From positions 156,047-220,046 of the forward strand of contig DATIDV010000043.1 in the NCBI GenBank assembly GCA_035456105.1: 64,000 bases of DNA, given 5' to 3'. Below the pieces are notes generated by a model. That model saw nothing but the letters and a program-made list of their open reading frames with translations, did no database searches and was not told the DNA's origin. Positions 17,944 to 27,014 of the stretch are shown in pieces; position 1 is the first letter of the stretch; every line of letters starts with the position of its first letter. The stretch comes from Viridibacterium sp035456105. Its GTDB lineage: Bacteria; Pseudomonadota; Gammaproteobacteria; Burkholderiales; Rhodocyclaceae. The translations under genes were made by a program, and so were the position numbers.

Positions 17944-17992
17944 CGAAACGCAAGCGTTTCGGAAACGATGTGTTTCGAATATCCCCTATAAT
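17944..17992. promoter_or_regulatory. TetR operators and tetR promoter in the divergent gap
   Basis: A perfect inverted repeat cgaaacgc-aa-gcgtttcg occupies 17944-17961. A second, weaker site (ggaaacgatgtgtttcg) follows directly and repeats 7 of 8 bases of the right half. A consensus TATAAT lies at 17987-17992, only 6 bases before the tetR ATG. The operators sit where a repressor would block both divergent promoters. Confidence 0.7.
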
Positions 17993-17998
17993 GCGGTC

Positions 17999-18625
17999 AT
18001 GAACGATCAATCCATCCACCACCAGCGCCGTCTTCCACCAGCAGAACGGGGGCGCTCCCAAGACAAAAGCCGCGACGATGTCATCATCAGCGCAACGCTG
18101 GAGCTGCTCGGTGAAAAGGGATACCACGGTTTGACGATGACCGATGTGGCAGCGCGTGCGGGGGTATCAAAGGCGACGCTCTATCGGCGCTGGACGGCGA
18201 AAGCCGATGTAGTGGCTGATGCCGTTGCCACGCTCAATCCGATGGTTCCGCCTCAGTATCCTGGTACATCTCTGCGAGACGATCTTCTCGCCTTGATGGA
18301 GCAGGTCGGCAAGTGTGACAACAGTTCCGAGATCGTTACCGCGACGATGGAGATGGCGCGCTTGCACCCAGACCTGTATCGAACCCTTACCGCGCGCTTC
18401 GGCACGTTTGTTCGGGCAGAACTGAACAAACTCTCCACGCGAGCCGCCGATGCTGGACACGCGCCCATGGCGGAGGTTGAGCTTGATGGCCTGGTTGATA
18501 CGGTAGTCGCGCTCCTGGCCCACTACGCCGGACCGGCTGGTGCAGCGATCCCGCGAGAGCATCTAATCAAGCTAGTCGACCATGTGCTGATGGTCTTGCT
18601 GACGGGGTCACGTGCCGCGGAATAA
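17999..18625 (+). CDS. TetR/AcrR-family transcriptional regulator
   Basis: The protein has 208 residues from the ATG at 17999. Residues about 26-72 form the TetR helix-turn-helix (IISATLELLGEKGYHGLTM, DVAARAGVSKATLYRRW), followed by an all-helical ligand domain of the TetR_C type (LVDTVVALLAHYAGPAGAAI). It probably represses itself and the divergent NmrA-like gene through the palindromes in between; the ligand is unknown. No ribosome site is visible and the -10 box lies directly before the ATG, so the message may be leaderless. Longer upstream frames would run through the operators and are rejected. Confidence 0.92.
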   Translation: MNDQSIHHQRRLPPAERGRSQDKSRDDVIISATLELLGEKGYHGLTMTDVAARAGVSKATLYRRWTAKADVVADAVATLNPMVPPQYPGTSLRDDLLALMEQVGKCDNSSEIVTATMEMARLHPDLYRTLTARFGTFVRAELNKLSTRAADAGHAPMAEVELDGLVDTVVALLAHYAGPAGAAIPREHLIKLVDHVLMVLLTGSRAAE

Positions 18626-19254
18626 GCGATCTCGCCCCGCGCGGCAGCCTTTCGAGTTCATGGCCTTCGAGTTGCCGGTCCGCAACCGGCCGCATTGCGG
18701 ACGTTGAGATAAAAGATCTCCAGCGGCTGTAAAGGCCGAAAATGAGCGCGTAGCCGAACCGGCAGGTTTCGGAGTGGAGCAGCCATTCGGACGGTGACGC
18801 GCAAGCTCCCACGCAATTCAGCTGTTGGCGCAATGGCTGCCGATTGATCGCAATGACCAGCACGCCGACCTGATGGCAACAGCGGTGTGATCACATTGGC
18901 CCAGCGCGGATGATCAAACTTCCCGGGATGCGCAATATGGCCGGTTCTGATTACGGACCGGCCATTTTCATTTCGAGTGGGATACCCGGCCAACAAACCC
19001 ATCCGGATCGAATTCGTCGTCCAGGCAGATCTCGATCTCGCAGACGGTGCCCAATTTTCGTGCGGTGGGATAAATCGTCTTTATCTCAAGAGCTTATCAA
19101 TCCTATGCAGTTGCCGCCCCCAGGGTTATCCACAGTTTTTGGGGATATCCCCGTGACCGACTTTACCGGATCGAGGTTCTTTACCACGCGCAGCGGGAAC
19201 GGTTCGACGACCTCCATCAGGCGCACCTTCGCCGAGGACAAGCTCACCAGAATG
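18626..19254. other. about 630 bases without a convincing gene; one DnaA-box-like site
   Basis: Frames of 80-110 codons on the minus strand have no motif or ribosome site. A single consensus TTATCCACA is at 19126-19134, with no cluster around it. Base composition is mixed, and the stretch may be remnants of lost genes. Confidence 0.35.
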
Positions 19255-19286
19255 AAAAACGGCGCCCCGTATGGAGCGCCGTTTTT
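19255..19286 (-). terminator. intrinsic terminator of katG
   Basis: The 11-bp arms aaaaacggcgc/gcgccgttttt enclose a 10-base loop, 35 bases past the katG stop. The T run reads on the minus strand, and also on the plus strand. Confidence 0.85.
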
Positions 19287-19320
19287 CGCGGGGCAGTCAG
19301 CGGGACGCTGTGCCCAGCAC

Positions 19321-21531
19321 TTACGTCAGATCGAAGCGATCCAGCTCCATGACCTTGCTCCAGGCTGCCGCAAAGTCGCGCACGAAGCGCTCTTTCGCGT
19401 CATCGCTGGCATACACCTCGGCCAGGGCGCGCAACTGGGAGTTGGAGCCAAAGATGAGGTCGGCGCGCGTGGCCGTCCACTTGGGCTGTCCAGTGGCGCT
19501 GTCCTTGCCTTCGAACAGCTGGGCCTCCTCGGAGATCGGCTTCCACAGCGTGCCCATGTCCAGCAAGTTCACGAAGAAGTCATTGCTGAGCGTGCCCGGG
19601 CGATGGGTGAGGACGCCGTGCTTGCCGTCTACCGTGGCACCCAACGCACGCAGACCGCCAACCAGCACCGTCATCTCCGGTGCCGTCAAGGTCAGCAACT
19701 GTGCCTTGTCGACCAGCAGCTTCTCGGCCGGAATGCCGTAGTCTGCCTTGAGGTAGTTGCGGAAACCGTCTGCCAGAGGTTCGAGTACGCCGAAGGATTC
19801 GGCATCGGTCTGCTCTTGCGAGGCATCGGTACGGCCCGGCGCGAAGCGAATCGCGATGGCATAACCGGCGGCCTTCGCAGCCTGTTCAATGGCGGCCGTC
19901 CCGGCCAGCACGATCAGGTCAGCCAGCGAGATCTTCTTGCCACGAGTGTTGTTACCCGAATGTGCGGCATTGAAGTCACGTTGGATGGCTTCAAGCGTTT
20001 CCAGCACCTTCGCGAGTTGCGCGGGCTGATTGGCCTCCCAGCCCTTCTGCGGAGCGAGGCGGATGCGTGCGCCGTTGGCGCCGCCACGCTTGTCCGAGCC
20101 GCGGAAGGTCGAAGCCGAGGCCCAGGCTGTCGACACAAGCTCGGTCACTGAAAGGCCGGATGCCAACAGCTTGCTCTTGAGAGCGGCGATGTCCTGCACG
20201 TCGACCAAGGGATGGTCCACGGCGGGGACAGGGTCCTGCCAGATCAGATCTTCAGCCGGCACTTCCGCCCCGAGGTAGCGCACCTTGGGGCCCATGTCGC
20301 GGTGAGTCAGCTTGAACCAGGCACGAGCGAAGGCATCGGCGAAAGCTTCCGGATCCTTGTGGAAGCGGCGCGAGATCTTCTCGTAGGCCGGGTCCTCGCG
20401 CAGCGAGAGGTCGGCCGTGGTCATCATCGGCGCGTGCTTCTTCGAAGGATCGTGCGCGTCCGGGATCATGTCTTCGGGCCTGACGTTCTTGGCCACCCAT
20501 TGCTTGGCACCGGCCGGGCTGCGGGTGAGCTCCCATTCGTAGCCGAACAGCGTGTTGAAGTAGCCCATATCCCAGGTGGTGGGATTTGGCTTCCATGCGC
20601 CTTCGATGCCGCTGGTGGTGGTATGCACGCCCTTGCCGGTCTCGAAGGCGTTGAGCCAGCCCAGGCCCATGGCTTCGATCGGTGCCGCTTCGGGCTCGTG
20701 GCTGACGTGCTTGGGATCACCCGCACCGTGCGCCTTGCCGAAGGTGTGACCGCCGGCGATCAGCGCTACGGTCTCTTCGTCGTTCATGGCCATGCGGGCG
20801 AAGGTTTCGCGCACGTCACGGCCAGAGGCAACCGGGTCGGGATTGCCATCCGGGCCTTCCGGGTTTACATAGATCAGGCCCATCTGCACGGCGGCCAGAG
20901 GGTTGGCCAGCACGCGCTCGCCGGAGTAGCGGCTATTTGGCTTATCGCTGGTGGCCAGCCATTCGGCTTCGGCGCCCCAGTTGATGTCTTCTTCCGGCGC
21001 CCAGATGTCTTCACGACCACCACCGAAACCGAAAGTCTTGAAACCCATGGATTCCAGCGCGGCATTGCCAGTGAGGATCATGAGATCAGCCCACGAGAGC
21101 TTGTTGCCGTATTTCTTCTTGATCGGCCACAGCAGACGGCGTGCCTTGTCGAGGTTGCCGTTGTCCGGCCAGCTATTGATTGGTGCGAAACGCTGGTTGC
21201 CAGTGCCTGCGCCACCGCGGCCATCAGCCGTGCGGTAAGTGCCGGCGCTATGCCAGGCCATGCGGATAAAGAAGCCGCCGTAGTGCCCCCAGTCGGCGGG
21301 CCACCAGTCCTGCGAGTCAGTCATCAGCGCGTATAGATCTTTCTTGACTGCGGCGAGGTCCAGTTTTTTGAACTCTTCGGCGTAGTTGAAGTCGGCGGGC
21401 AGCGGGCTGGATTCGGGCGTGTGCTGATGCAAGACGCTCAGATTCAACTGGTTGGGCCACCAGTCTCGAACTGATTGCGTGCGCGTCGGGCCTTGACCGG
21501 AATGGAAGGGGCACTTGCTTTCGCCGGACAT
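19321..21531 (-). CDS. katG: catalase-peroxidase KatG
   Basis: A full-length (736-residue) bifunctional haem enzyme that removes hydrogen peroxide as catalase and as peroxidase. The distal pocket Arg90-Trp93-His94 is in FFIRMAWHSAGTYR. The Trp93-Tyr221-Met247 cross-link residues are all present (GLIYVNPEG, RMAMND), and the proximal His262 is in GGHTFGKAHG. The C-terminal half is the degenerate second peroxidase domain (SGLSVTELVSTAWASASTFR). There is no signal peptide, so it is cytoplasmic. It has a monocistronic layout with its own terminator. No oxyR is adjacent. Confidence 0.98.
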   Translation of the reverse strand: MSGESKCPFHSGQGPTRTQSVRDWWPNQLNLSVLHQHTPESSPLPADFNYAEEFKKLDLAAVKKDLYALMTDSQDWWPADWGHYGGFFIRMAWHSAGTYRTADGRGGAGTGNQRFAPINSWPDNGNLDKARRLLWPIKKKYGNKLSWADLMILTGNAALESMGFKTFGFGGGREDIWAPEEDINWGAEAEWLATSDKPNSRYSGERVLANPLAAVQMGLIYVNPEGPDGNPDPVASGRDVRETFARMAMNDEETVALIAGGHTFGKAHGAGDPKHVSHEPEAAPIEAMGLGWLNAFETGKGVHTTTSGIEGAWKPNPTTWDMGYFNTLFGYEWELTRSPAGAKQWVAKNVRPEDMIPDAHDPSKKHAPMMTTADLSLREDPAYEKISRRFHKDPEAFADAFARAWFKLTHRDMGPKVRYLGAEVPAEDLIWQDPVPAVDHPLVDVQDIAALKSKLLASGLSVTELVSTAWASASTFRGSDKRGGANGARIRLAPQKGWEANQPAQLAKVLETLEAIQRDFNAAHSGNNTRGKKISLADLIVLAGTAAIEQAAKAAGYAIAIRFAPGRTDASQEQTDAESFGVLEPLADGFRNYLKADYGIPAEKLLVDKAQLLTLTAPEMTVLVGGLRALGATVDGKHGVLTHRPGTLSNDFFVNLLDMGTLWKPISEEAQLFEGKDSATGQPKWTATRADLIFGSNSQLRALAEVYASDDAKERFVRDFAAAWSKVMELDRFDLT

Positions 21532-21714
21532 AACTCGATCCTTTCTTGATGTGAGGTGGCTTTAATCATAGACGGGCAGGCGTGGAGGAGCCTTGTCTCA
21601 AATCAGAGGCGGCAAGGAGCAAAGGTCGTTCAGCCACTCTTGCGGGTGCAAGACAAACGGCCAGCCCACCGAGCGCTGATGCTGCGCCCTTAAATGTCCT
21701 GAATGGCAAAACCG

Positions 21715-21786
21715 CGTCATCCCGGCGAAGGCCGGGATCCAGACTCACGCGTAGTGCCTGGATCCCGGCCTTCGCCGGGATTGCGA
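21715..21786. repeat. REP-like palindrome pair
   Basis: Two facing cgtcatcccggcgaaggccgggat units about 18 bases apart. The flanks lack the ctgttcacgatct ends seen at 12.0 and 53.1 kb. It is in the 21532-22058 gap, which otherwise shows only short frames. Confidence 0.8.
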
Positions 21787-22058
21787 ACTTGTTTTAGAAA
21801 TTTCTTAACTGAACGCATTACCCACCGAGAGGCGATTGCCTTCTGGATTCGCGTGTATCCATCAGGTGGCACCAGGTGCTGCATTAACGGAAGCTCTCCG
21901 TCACCGCATCGATGATCGAAAAAATGACAAAGAAGTAATTCTGCGGAACCAGGCTGCGACCTATCGACGGACTTCTGGCGTTTAAGAGGCCAGCTGCAGC
22001 CGGGTTAGCTCCGGCTGGTCAGCGATTCAGGCGTCATCCGGACTGGGCACCAGCTTCA

Positions 22059-23120
22059 TCAGTAGGCGTAGCCCATCTTCAGCAGAATGCCTGAATTGTC
22101 GCCGCTGCCTTTGGCGTACTCCAGGTTCAGGACAATGCCTTCCTTGGGCTTGAGAACATATTGAACACCTGCACCGAAGGCCGGATAAGTGTTCGAAGAT
22201 TTGGACTGATCCATTCCCCCGCCATACAGCACTGCGACACCCGCAAAAACCGTTGCAGTCCACTTTTCGGCAAGCTTGAAACGCTCTTCGCCCTCAATTG
22301 ATGACATCTGATTGGCGGTGTATTGACCTGTTTTGTAGCCGCGTAACTGCACCGGAGCACGGTTCTGTGGAGGGGCGTCATTGGTGAGGTGATTGAGCTG
22401 GCGAATCGCAAAGACGTGGCCATTGCCATGCCCCGCGTAGTACCTCAAATCAATGCGATACATACCGAAGTCGCTTTCGCCACCCAGTGCCTCACGGTAA
22501 GCCATGTTGCTGAGGCTGACCAATGCTCCCCGCGTAGGCATGTTGTCGCTGTCCCGCGAATCGCGATACCCGACGAGGCCGAGACCGCCGGACTTGTATG
22601 GCTGGATGCCCAGAACATTGAGCAACTGCTCATCGAACGTTGACTCTCCCGTGATGTTGAAATTCTGGTACATGCCCTGCGCGCCAAAAAACCAGTCCCC
22701 CGATACGCGGTATAGATAACGCGTGAAGAAAGAACGCAGTTCAGCGTTATTCCGCAACGGGACGCCGGTTCCAAGATAGTCGCCGTAGTCGTTCCTGATA
22801 TTGCCGCCCATTAAGCCGGCCATGAAACGTTGCCGGTCTTCGTCGTAGGATGTTTTTGCGAAGGCGCCTACCGTCATCGAATCGGTGCTCGTGTACTGAG
22901 CCTGAACAATGAATATGGATGGCCGGGACTTTTCGTCATAGAAATGCAGGTACCCCGCAAGTGCCCCCAGCGAAGTCCCAAGCTTCGGGCTGGAGCTGAA
23001 CTGTGGGGCAAACAGCCAGGGAGACTTCTCCGACCCCACAGCGGGTTTCTCGTCCGCTGATTGTGCAAATGCAGCCCGTGACGCAATCGCAAGAACAAAC
23101 GCTAACTTCAGCCTCCGCAT
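22059..23120 (-). CDS. outer-membrane beta-barrel protein, D15/BamA-type barrel without POTRA
   Basis: I chose the ATG at 23120, preceded by GAGGGGCC; the signal peptide ends at about RAAFAQS. The mature protein (about 335 residues) alternates amphipathic strands and ends in an aromatic residue (ILLKMGYAY), the outer-membrane barrel signal. The segment LGLVGYRDSRDSDNMPTRG and the later PVQLRGYKTGQY match the surface-antigen D15 pattern, the second one corresponding to the VRGF/Y loop motif. POTRA domains are absent, so it is not BamA itself but one of the short stand-alone D15 barrels. Its role may be outer-membrane export, lipid handling or adhesion; function unknown. Confidence 0.75.
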   Translation of the reverse strand: MRRLKLAFVLAIASRAAFAQSADEKPAVGSEKSPWLFAPQFSSSPKLGTSLGALAGYLHFYDEKSRPSIFIVQAQYTSTDSMTVGAFAKTSYDEDRQRFMAGLMGGNIRNDYGDYLGTGVPLRNNAELRSFFTRYLYRVSGDWFFGAQGMYQNFNITGESTFDEQLLNVLGIQPYKSGGLGLVGYRDSRDSDNMPTRGALVSLSNMAYREALGGESDFGMYRIDLRYYAGHGNGHVFAIRQLNHLTNDAPPQNRAPVQLRGYKTGQYTANQMSSIEGEERFKLAEKWTATVFAGVAVLYGGGMDQSKSSNTYPAFGAGVQYVLKPKEGIVLNLEYAKGSGDNSGILLKMGYAY

Positions 23121-23183
23121 GAAGGCCCCTCTTGAGGTACGCACTGAAATCACCTGTCTCTCCCGGCTGACCTGCGGCGAAAT

Positions 23184-23223
23184 GACAACAAACTGCGGGC
23201 AACAAACTGCGGACAACAAACGA
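23184..23223. repeat. short tandem repeat, about three 14-base units
   Basis: The unit caacaaactgcgg is repeated with small changes (third copy caacaaacgacg). It lies in the 23121-23633 gap between divergent genes; the rest of the gap shows no gene. Confidence 0.6.
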
Positions 23224-23633
23224 CGCCTCAGTATAAGCACCGAAGCACCGAGCGATATAACAAGCACGTGAAGAACGGTAGCACTCATCGAACATGATGT
23301 CCGCAACGGTCTGCCCGAAGCAGATGAGCATGGTCGCTCAGAGCCAGCCCCAAGAATCAGCGGGCACAGATTTCGTCACCTTGGCTTGTTCCTCTGTTTG
23401 CTCTCGGGGCAGCGATGGAAAAACACCGCGGCCAGCATCCATGCGGGTTTCGGTGACCGCGGAGAGCAACTATAGTCCCCACAGACAACATTAATCTTGA
23501 TTGACTAGATCTGAAGCATCGGCGTGACTTTGATCTTCGTCGGGTTCAGACAAAGTTCTCCATATTAGACTCCGATCCATTTTTCCAACGGAACGCAAAG
23601 CCGTTCAAGCAACGGTTATCGGGAGCTTTGTTG

Positions 23634-25031
23634 ATGAGCCTTTTCCGCACGAAGAACATTGATGCCATGCTCGCCGTGGCCCGCGAAGATGGCCTAAAGA
23701 AGGTGCTCGGGCCCGTAGACCTCGTGCTGATGGGTATCGGCGCCATTATCGGCACGGGCATTTTCGTGCTCACCGGAACGGGTGCGCTGACCGCCGGGCC
23801 CGCGCTCATCGTCTCATTCGTCCTTGCCGCCGTGACCTGCGGCTTTGCCGCGCTGTGTTACGCCGAGTTTGCTTCAACCATTCCGGTTTCGGGGTCCATC
23901 TACACCTACAGCTACGCCACACTGGGCGAAATCGTAGCGTGGATGATCGGCTGGGATCTGCTGCTCGAGTACGGACTCGCCACGTCGGCGGTATCCGTGG
24001 GCTGGTCGGCATATTTTCAGTCGCTCATGTCGGGCTTCGGCTTGAGCTTGCCGAAGGTGCTCACCGCAGCGCCGGGGTCGATCCCGGGGGTTCATACCTT
24101 CATGAACCTGCCCGCCGTGCTGATCATGATGGCCATCACCTGGCTGGTGTCGTGCGGCGTGCGCCAATCCGCACGCATCAACAATGTGATGGTGGCCATC
24201 AAAGTCGCTGTGGTGCTGTTGTTCATCGCCGTAGGCGTCTGGCATGTGGAGCCAAAAAATTGGCAGCCGTTTGCACCGTTCGGCGCCAGCGGCATATTCA
24301 ATGCGGCCGCACTGGTGTTCTTTGCCTTCATCGGTTTCGATGCCGTGACTTCGGCAGCCGAGGAAGTGCGCAATCCGAAACGCGACCTGCCCATCGGCAT
24401 CATCGGCTCGCTCGTGGTCTGCACCGTGCTGTACGCGATCGTGGCCGCAATCATGACGGGCATCGTGCCGTTTGCGCAGTTTGCCGGCGAAGACCATCCC
24501 GTCTCGCTGGCACTGCAATTTGCCGGTCAGAACTGGGTTGCAGGCTTCGTGGACCTGGGGGCCATACTCGGCATGACCACGGTGATTCTGGTGATGATGT
24601 ACGGGCAGACGCGCATCATCTTTGCAATGTCACGTGATGGCCTGCTCCCCGAGCGGCTCTCCAGCGTGCATCCGAAGCATGCCACGCCCTATTTCGCCAC
24701 CTGGACAGTAGGCATCGTGTTCTCCGCCATCGCCGCCTTCGTGCCACTGAACGTGCTGGCAGAGTTGATCAACATTGGCACGCTGGCGGCCTTCACGCTG
24801 ATTTCCATCGCTGTGCTGGTCCTGCGCCGCACACGCCCGGACTTGCCGCGCGCCTTCCGCTGCCCGGGCGTACCCGCCGTGCCACTGCTGTCGGTGGCCT
24901 TCTGCGTGTTCCTGATGGCTCACTTGCAGGCTGTGACCTGGATGGCCTTTGGCATCTGGTTGGCGCTGGGTCTGGCGATCTACTTCCTCTACGCACGGCG
25001 CAATGCCGTGTTGCATAACCACGGCGGCTGA
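23634..25031 (+). CDS. amino acid permease, APC superfamily (CAT/YfnA type)
   Basis: The protein has 465 residues and about 12 membrane helices. The first helix region GIGAIIGTGIFVLTGTGA is the APC substrate-binding unwound helix of the cationic amino acid transporter branch, and AALCYAEFASTIPVSGSIYTY is the next conserved block. PKRDLPIGIIGSL and GQTRIIFAMSRDGLLP are also diagnostic. I chose the ATG at 23634, with GGGAG 8 bases upstream. It imports or exchanges amino acids with protons at the inner membrane. It is convergent with the DMT transporter gene, and no enzyme gene is linked to suggest the substrate. Confidence 0.93.
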   Translation: MSLFRTKNIDAMLAVAREDGLKKVLGPVDLVLMGIGAIIGTGIFVLTGTGALTAGPALIVSFVLAAVTCGFAALCYAEFASTIPVSGSIYTYSYATLGEIVAWMIGWDLLLEYGLATSAVSVGWSAYFQSLMSGFGLSLPKVLTAAPGSIPGVHTFMNLPAVLIMMAITWLVSCGVRQSARINNVMVAIKVAVVLLFIAVGVWHVEPKNWQPFAPFGASGIFNAAALVFFAFIGFDAVTSAAEEVRNPKRDLPIGIIGSLVVCTVLYAIVAAIMTGIVPFAQFAGEDHPVSLALQFAGQNWVAGFVDLGAILGMTTVILVMMYGQTRIIFAMSRDGLLPERLSSVHPKHATPYFATWTVGIVFSAIAAFVPLNVLAELINIGTLAAFTLISIAVLVLRRTRPDLPRAFRCPGVPAVPLLSVAFCVFLMAHLQAVTWMAFGIWLALGLAIYFLYARRNAVLHNHGG

Positions 25032-25100
25032 GGCCATGGCCTGACGTCACGTCATCTGCAGAACCCGCCATGCGGGAATGCGGGTGTCGTGCCGGCGTCC

Positions 25101-25967
25101 TCAGCCTCGCGGCGCCATTGCAATCAGGCCGATCGACACGATCGCCAGGCCAATCGCCGCGCGATTGAGCCAGCTCAGCTTCTCGCCAAAACCGATCACA
25201 CCCACCAGCGTGCCGAGCACGACGACGCCAATGTTCATGCTGGCGAATATGACAGCGGGCTGACCCGGCATTGCGCGATGGGCCATGACGTAGAAGATGA
25301 TGTTGCCGAAGTTGATCAGGCCAAGCAGCAGGCCAGCCGCGAAGTTCTTCGCCGTGAGTTTCGTCTGGCCACGCATGACGCGAATACCTTGCCAGATGAG
25401 CATGCCGACAAAGGCAAGAGCGAAACTGACTTGCAGGGACGCACCGAATGGCGTGCCTGCAGCAGAGATGTGTTTGAGCAGCACGTCGACGCATGCGAAG
25501 CCGACCCACACGGTGAGCAGCGCGGGCCACATGCGAAGGCTACCGTGTGCTGCCTGCTGTGCCGGACGCGCGAGTATGCCGACGACGGCCAGCATGCCAA
25601 GCGCAAGACCCGCGAGTTTGAGGGAAACGGTCTGTTCGCCGAAGAACAGGAAGGCCGCTGCGAGCGACAGCAACAGCGAGAGGCGCTGAGCGATGTCGGT
25701 GCGGACGATGCCCGCAGCACGCACGCTGGCGGCAAGCACAAGGAATAGCGACGGCAGAATCACCGCCAGTGCGAGCAACGAGGCCCAGGGCGCACCGGGT
25801 TGTTCGAGGCTCGCCATCGGCGGCTTGAGCAGGAGCGCGCACAATGCAGAAGCCGCAAGATAGTTCCAGGTGATGGCTTGTGCCGTGTCGACGCCGCGCT
25901 GGCGCGCGATCTTAAGCAGGACAGAGACAAGGACGCTGCAAGCGACAGCAAGGAGGACGAAAAGCAT
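25101..25967 (-). CDS. EamA/DMT-superfamily transporter
   Basis: Nearly the whole 288-residue protein is hydrophobic, with about ten helices in two repeats of five as in EamA-type transporters (RTDIAQRLSLLLSLAAAFLFFGEQ in the first half, IFASMNIGVVVLGTLVGVIGFGEK at the same place in the second). These are inner-membrane exporters or importers of metabolites. The substrate is unknown. The gene stands alone, convergent to the APC permease with a 69-base gap. Confidence 0.88.
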   Translation of the reverse strand: MLFVLLAVACSVLVSVLLKIARQRGVDTAQAITWNYLAASALCALLLKPPMASLEQPGAPWASLLALAVILPSLFLVLAASVRAAGIVRTDIAQRLSLLLSLAAAFLFFGEQTVSLKLAGLALGMLAVVGILARPAQQAAHGSLRMWPALLTVWVGFACVDVLLKHISAAGTPFGASLQVSFALAFVGMLIWQGIRVMRGQTKLTAKNFAAGLLLGLINFGNIIFYVMAHRAMPGQPAVIFASMNIGVVVLGTLVGVIGFGEKLSWLNRAAIGLAIVSIGLIAMAPRG

Positions 25968-26128
25968 CGCGGAATCACGACTGGAAACAAGGGGGTCGCC
26001 ATTGTGCAGCAGATGGACTGCACAAGAGAGATTTGTGATCCTTGGAGATCAGCGACGCTTGAAGTGCGTCGAGGTTCAGGGTCGCCAGCGCGTTTCTTTT
26101 CCATGCCCGCGAATATCGCGAGCCACCG

Positions 26129-26656
26129 CTATCGCCAATACACGCAATTCTTGAACATCGGCACCTTTTTATTCAATCCATCGCCGACGCACTGAAACAC
26201 GCCCTTGGTCCCGGCGGGCAGGCTGGCCCGTGCATCTTTCGCTGTGCGACTGGCCACACGACCGTCCTTGCCCGCAACCGGCTGCGCGGCAAACAGCCCA
26301 AGAACCACAACATCTGCAGGATTGACACCCGCGGCCAGAGAGACTGAAACGTGCCCCGACTTTTCCTCAGTCGTGGCGACGGTTCCCTCGATTGCAATCG
26401 GGTTGCCATCCATCAAATCCCCGGCATAACCCGGCTTGGTGCGATAAAGCTCCAGTGCACGCCCGGCCGTAATAAGCGGCAGATCCTTCACGATGGGGTA
26501 ACGATTGAGCTGTTTGCACAGGCTGCGGTCGTCAAAATCCTTGCAGTCAAAGAAGTCCGCCTGCGCCGGAGCGATAAACCCCGCGATCAGGGTCGTCATT
26601 GCAAAGAGGGTCAGCGCCATGCGCCGCAATGCGTGCATTGGTATGAAGGACTTCAT
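26129..26656 (-). CDS. small exported protein of unknown function
   Basis: I chose the ATG at 26656 (175 residues), with GGAG about 10 bases upstream and a signal peptide MALTLFAMTTLIAGFIAPAQA. The mature part starts DFFDCKDFDDRSLCKQL with two Cys. The central part (PIAIEGTVATTEEKSGHVSVSLAAG...ADVVVLGLF) has the strand pattern of an OB-fold, similar in style to 'tRNA_anti-like' periplasmic domains, and the end has two more Cys (GVFQCVGDG, FKNCVYW) that could form a disulfide. No operon partner. Confidence 0.65.
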   Translation of the reverse strand: MKSFIPMHALRRMALTLFAMTTLIAGFIAPAQADFFDCKDFDDRSLCKQLNRYPIVKDLPLITAGRALELYRTKPGYAGDLMDGNPIAIEGTVATTEEKSGHVSVSLAAGVNPADVVVLGLFAAQPVAGKDGRVASRTAKDARASLPAGTKGVFQCVGDGLNKKVPMFKNCVYWR

Positions 26657-26795
26657 GCGAGATTCACTCCATTCTCTCGGGCCAGACCAGCCCATGACAC
26701 ACCGACATGCACTTGCCCCGTCGACGGGCAAGACGCCTTATGGATACAAACAGATACAGTCCATTACAGCAAGGATTGGCACACTCATCAATGCT

Positions 26796-26950
26796 AGGGT
26801 CTGTTTATATTTATCCGACGGCCGCGCTCGCGGAGCGTTGAGCACGGAACAAGGCGTAGCAACGACGACAGGGAGCCCCCTGACGAGGAGTTGCGACGCA
26901 GGGCCATGTTCAACTCTCCCAAGCCCTGCGGATAAGTGAAAACAGACCCT
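26796..26950. mobile_element. 155-bp foldback MITE-like element
   Basis: The ends are 22-base inverted repeats: agggtctgttt..tatttatccg at 26796-26817 and its near complement at 26929-26950, the outer 11 bases perfect. The interior (gttgagcacgg...ccatgttcaac) is also loosely palindromic, so the whole unit can fold back. No transposase frame is inside. I see no clear target-site duplication. It lies between the small exported protein and the lipoprotein gene at 27015. Confidence 0.65.
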
Positions 26951-27014
26951 GACCGCCACCTGATACGGGCAGCCTATGCTGAAGCAAGGCGGGCTCATTG
27001 AGAAGGAATCATTC

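Noticed and set aside
18567..19002. Transposase remnant on the minus strand.
   Set aside because: Frames show no transposase motif and no terminal repeats are visible.
19081..19160. Replication origin because of a DnaA box.
   Set aside because: One box only, no AT-rich unwinding region and no dnaA, dnaN or parAB nearby.
20212..21336. Long plus-strand frame opposite katG (also 28863-30161 opposite amn, 40867-41745 opposite GH3, 46822-48036 opposite the metallopeptidase-like gene).
   Set aside because: Mirror frames caused by high GC3; the opposite-strand genes are unmistakable and these frames have no motifs.
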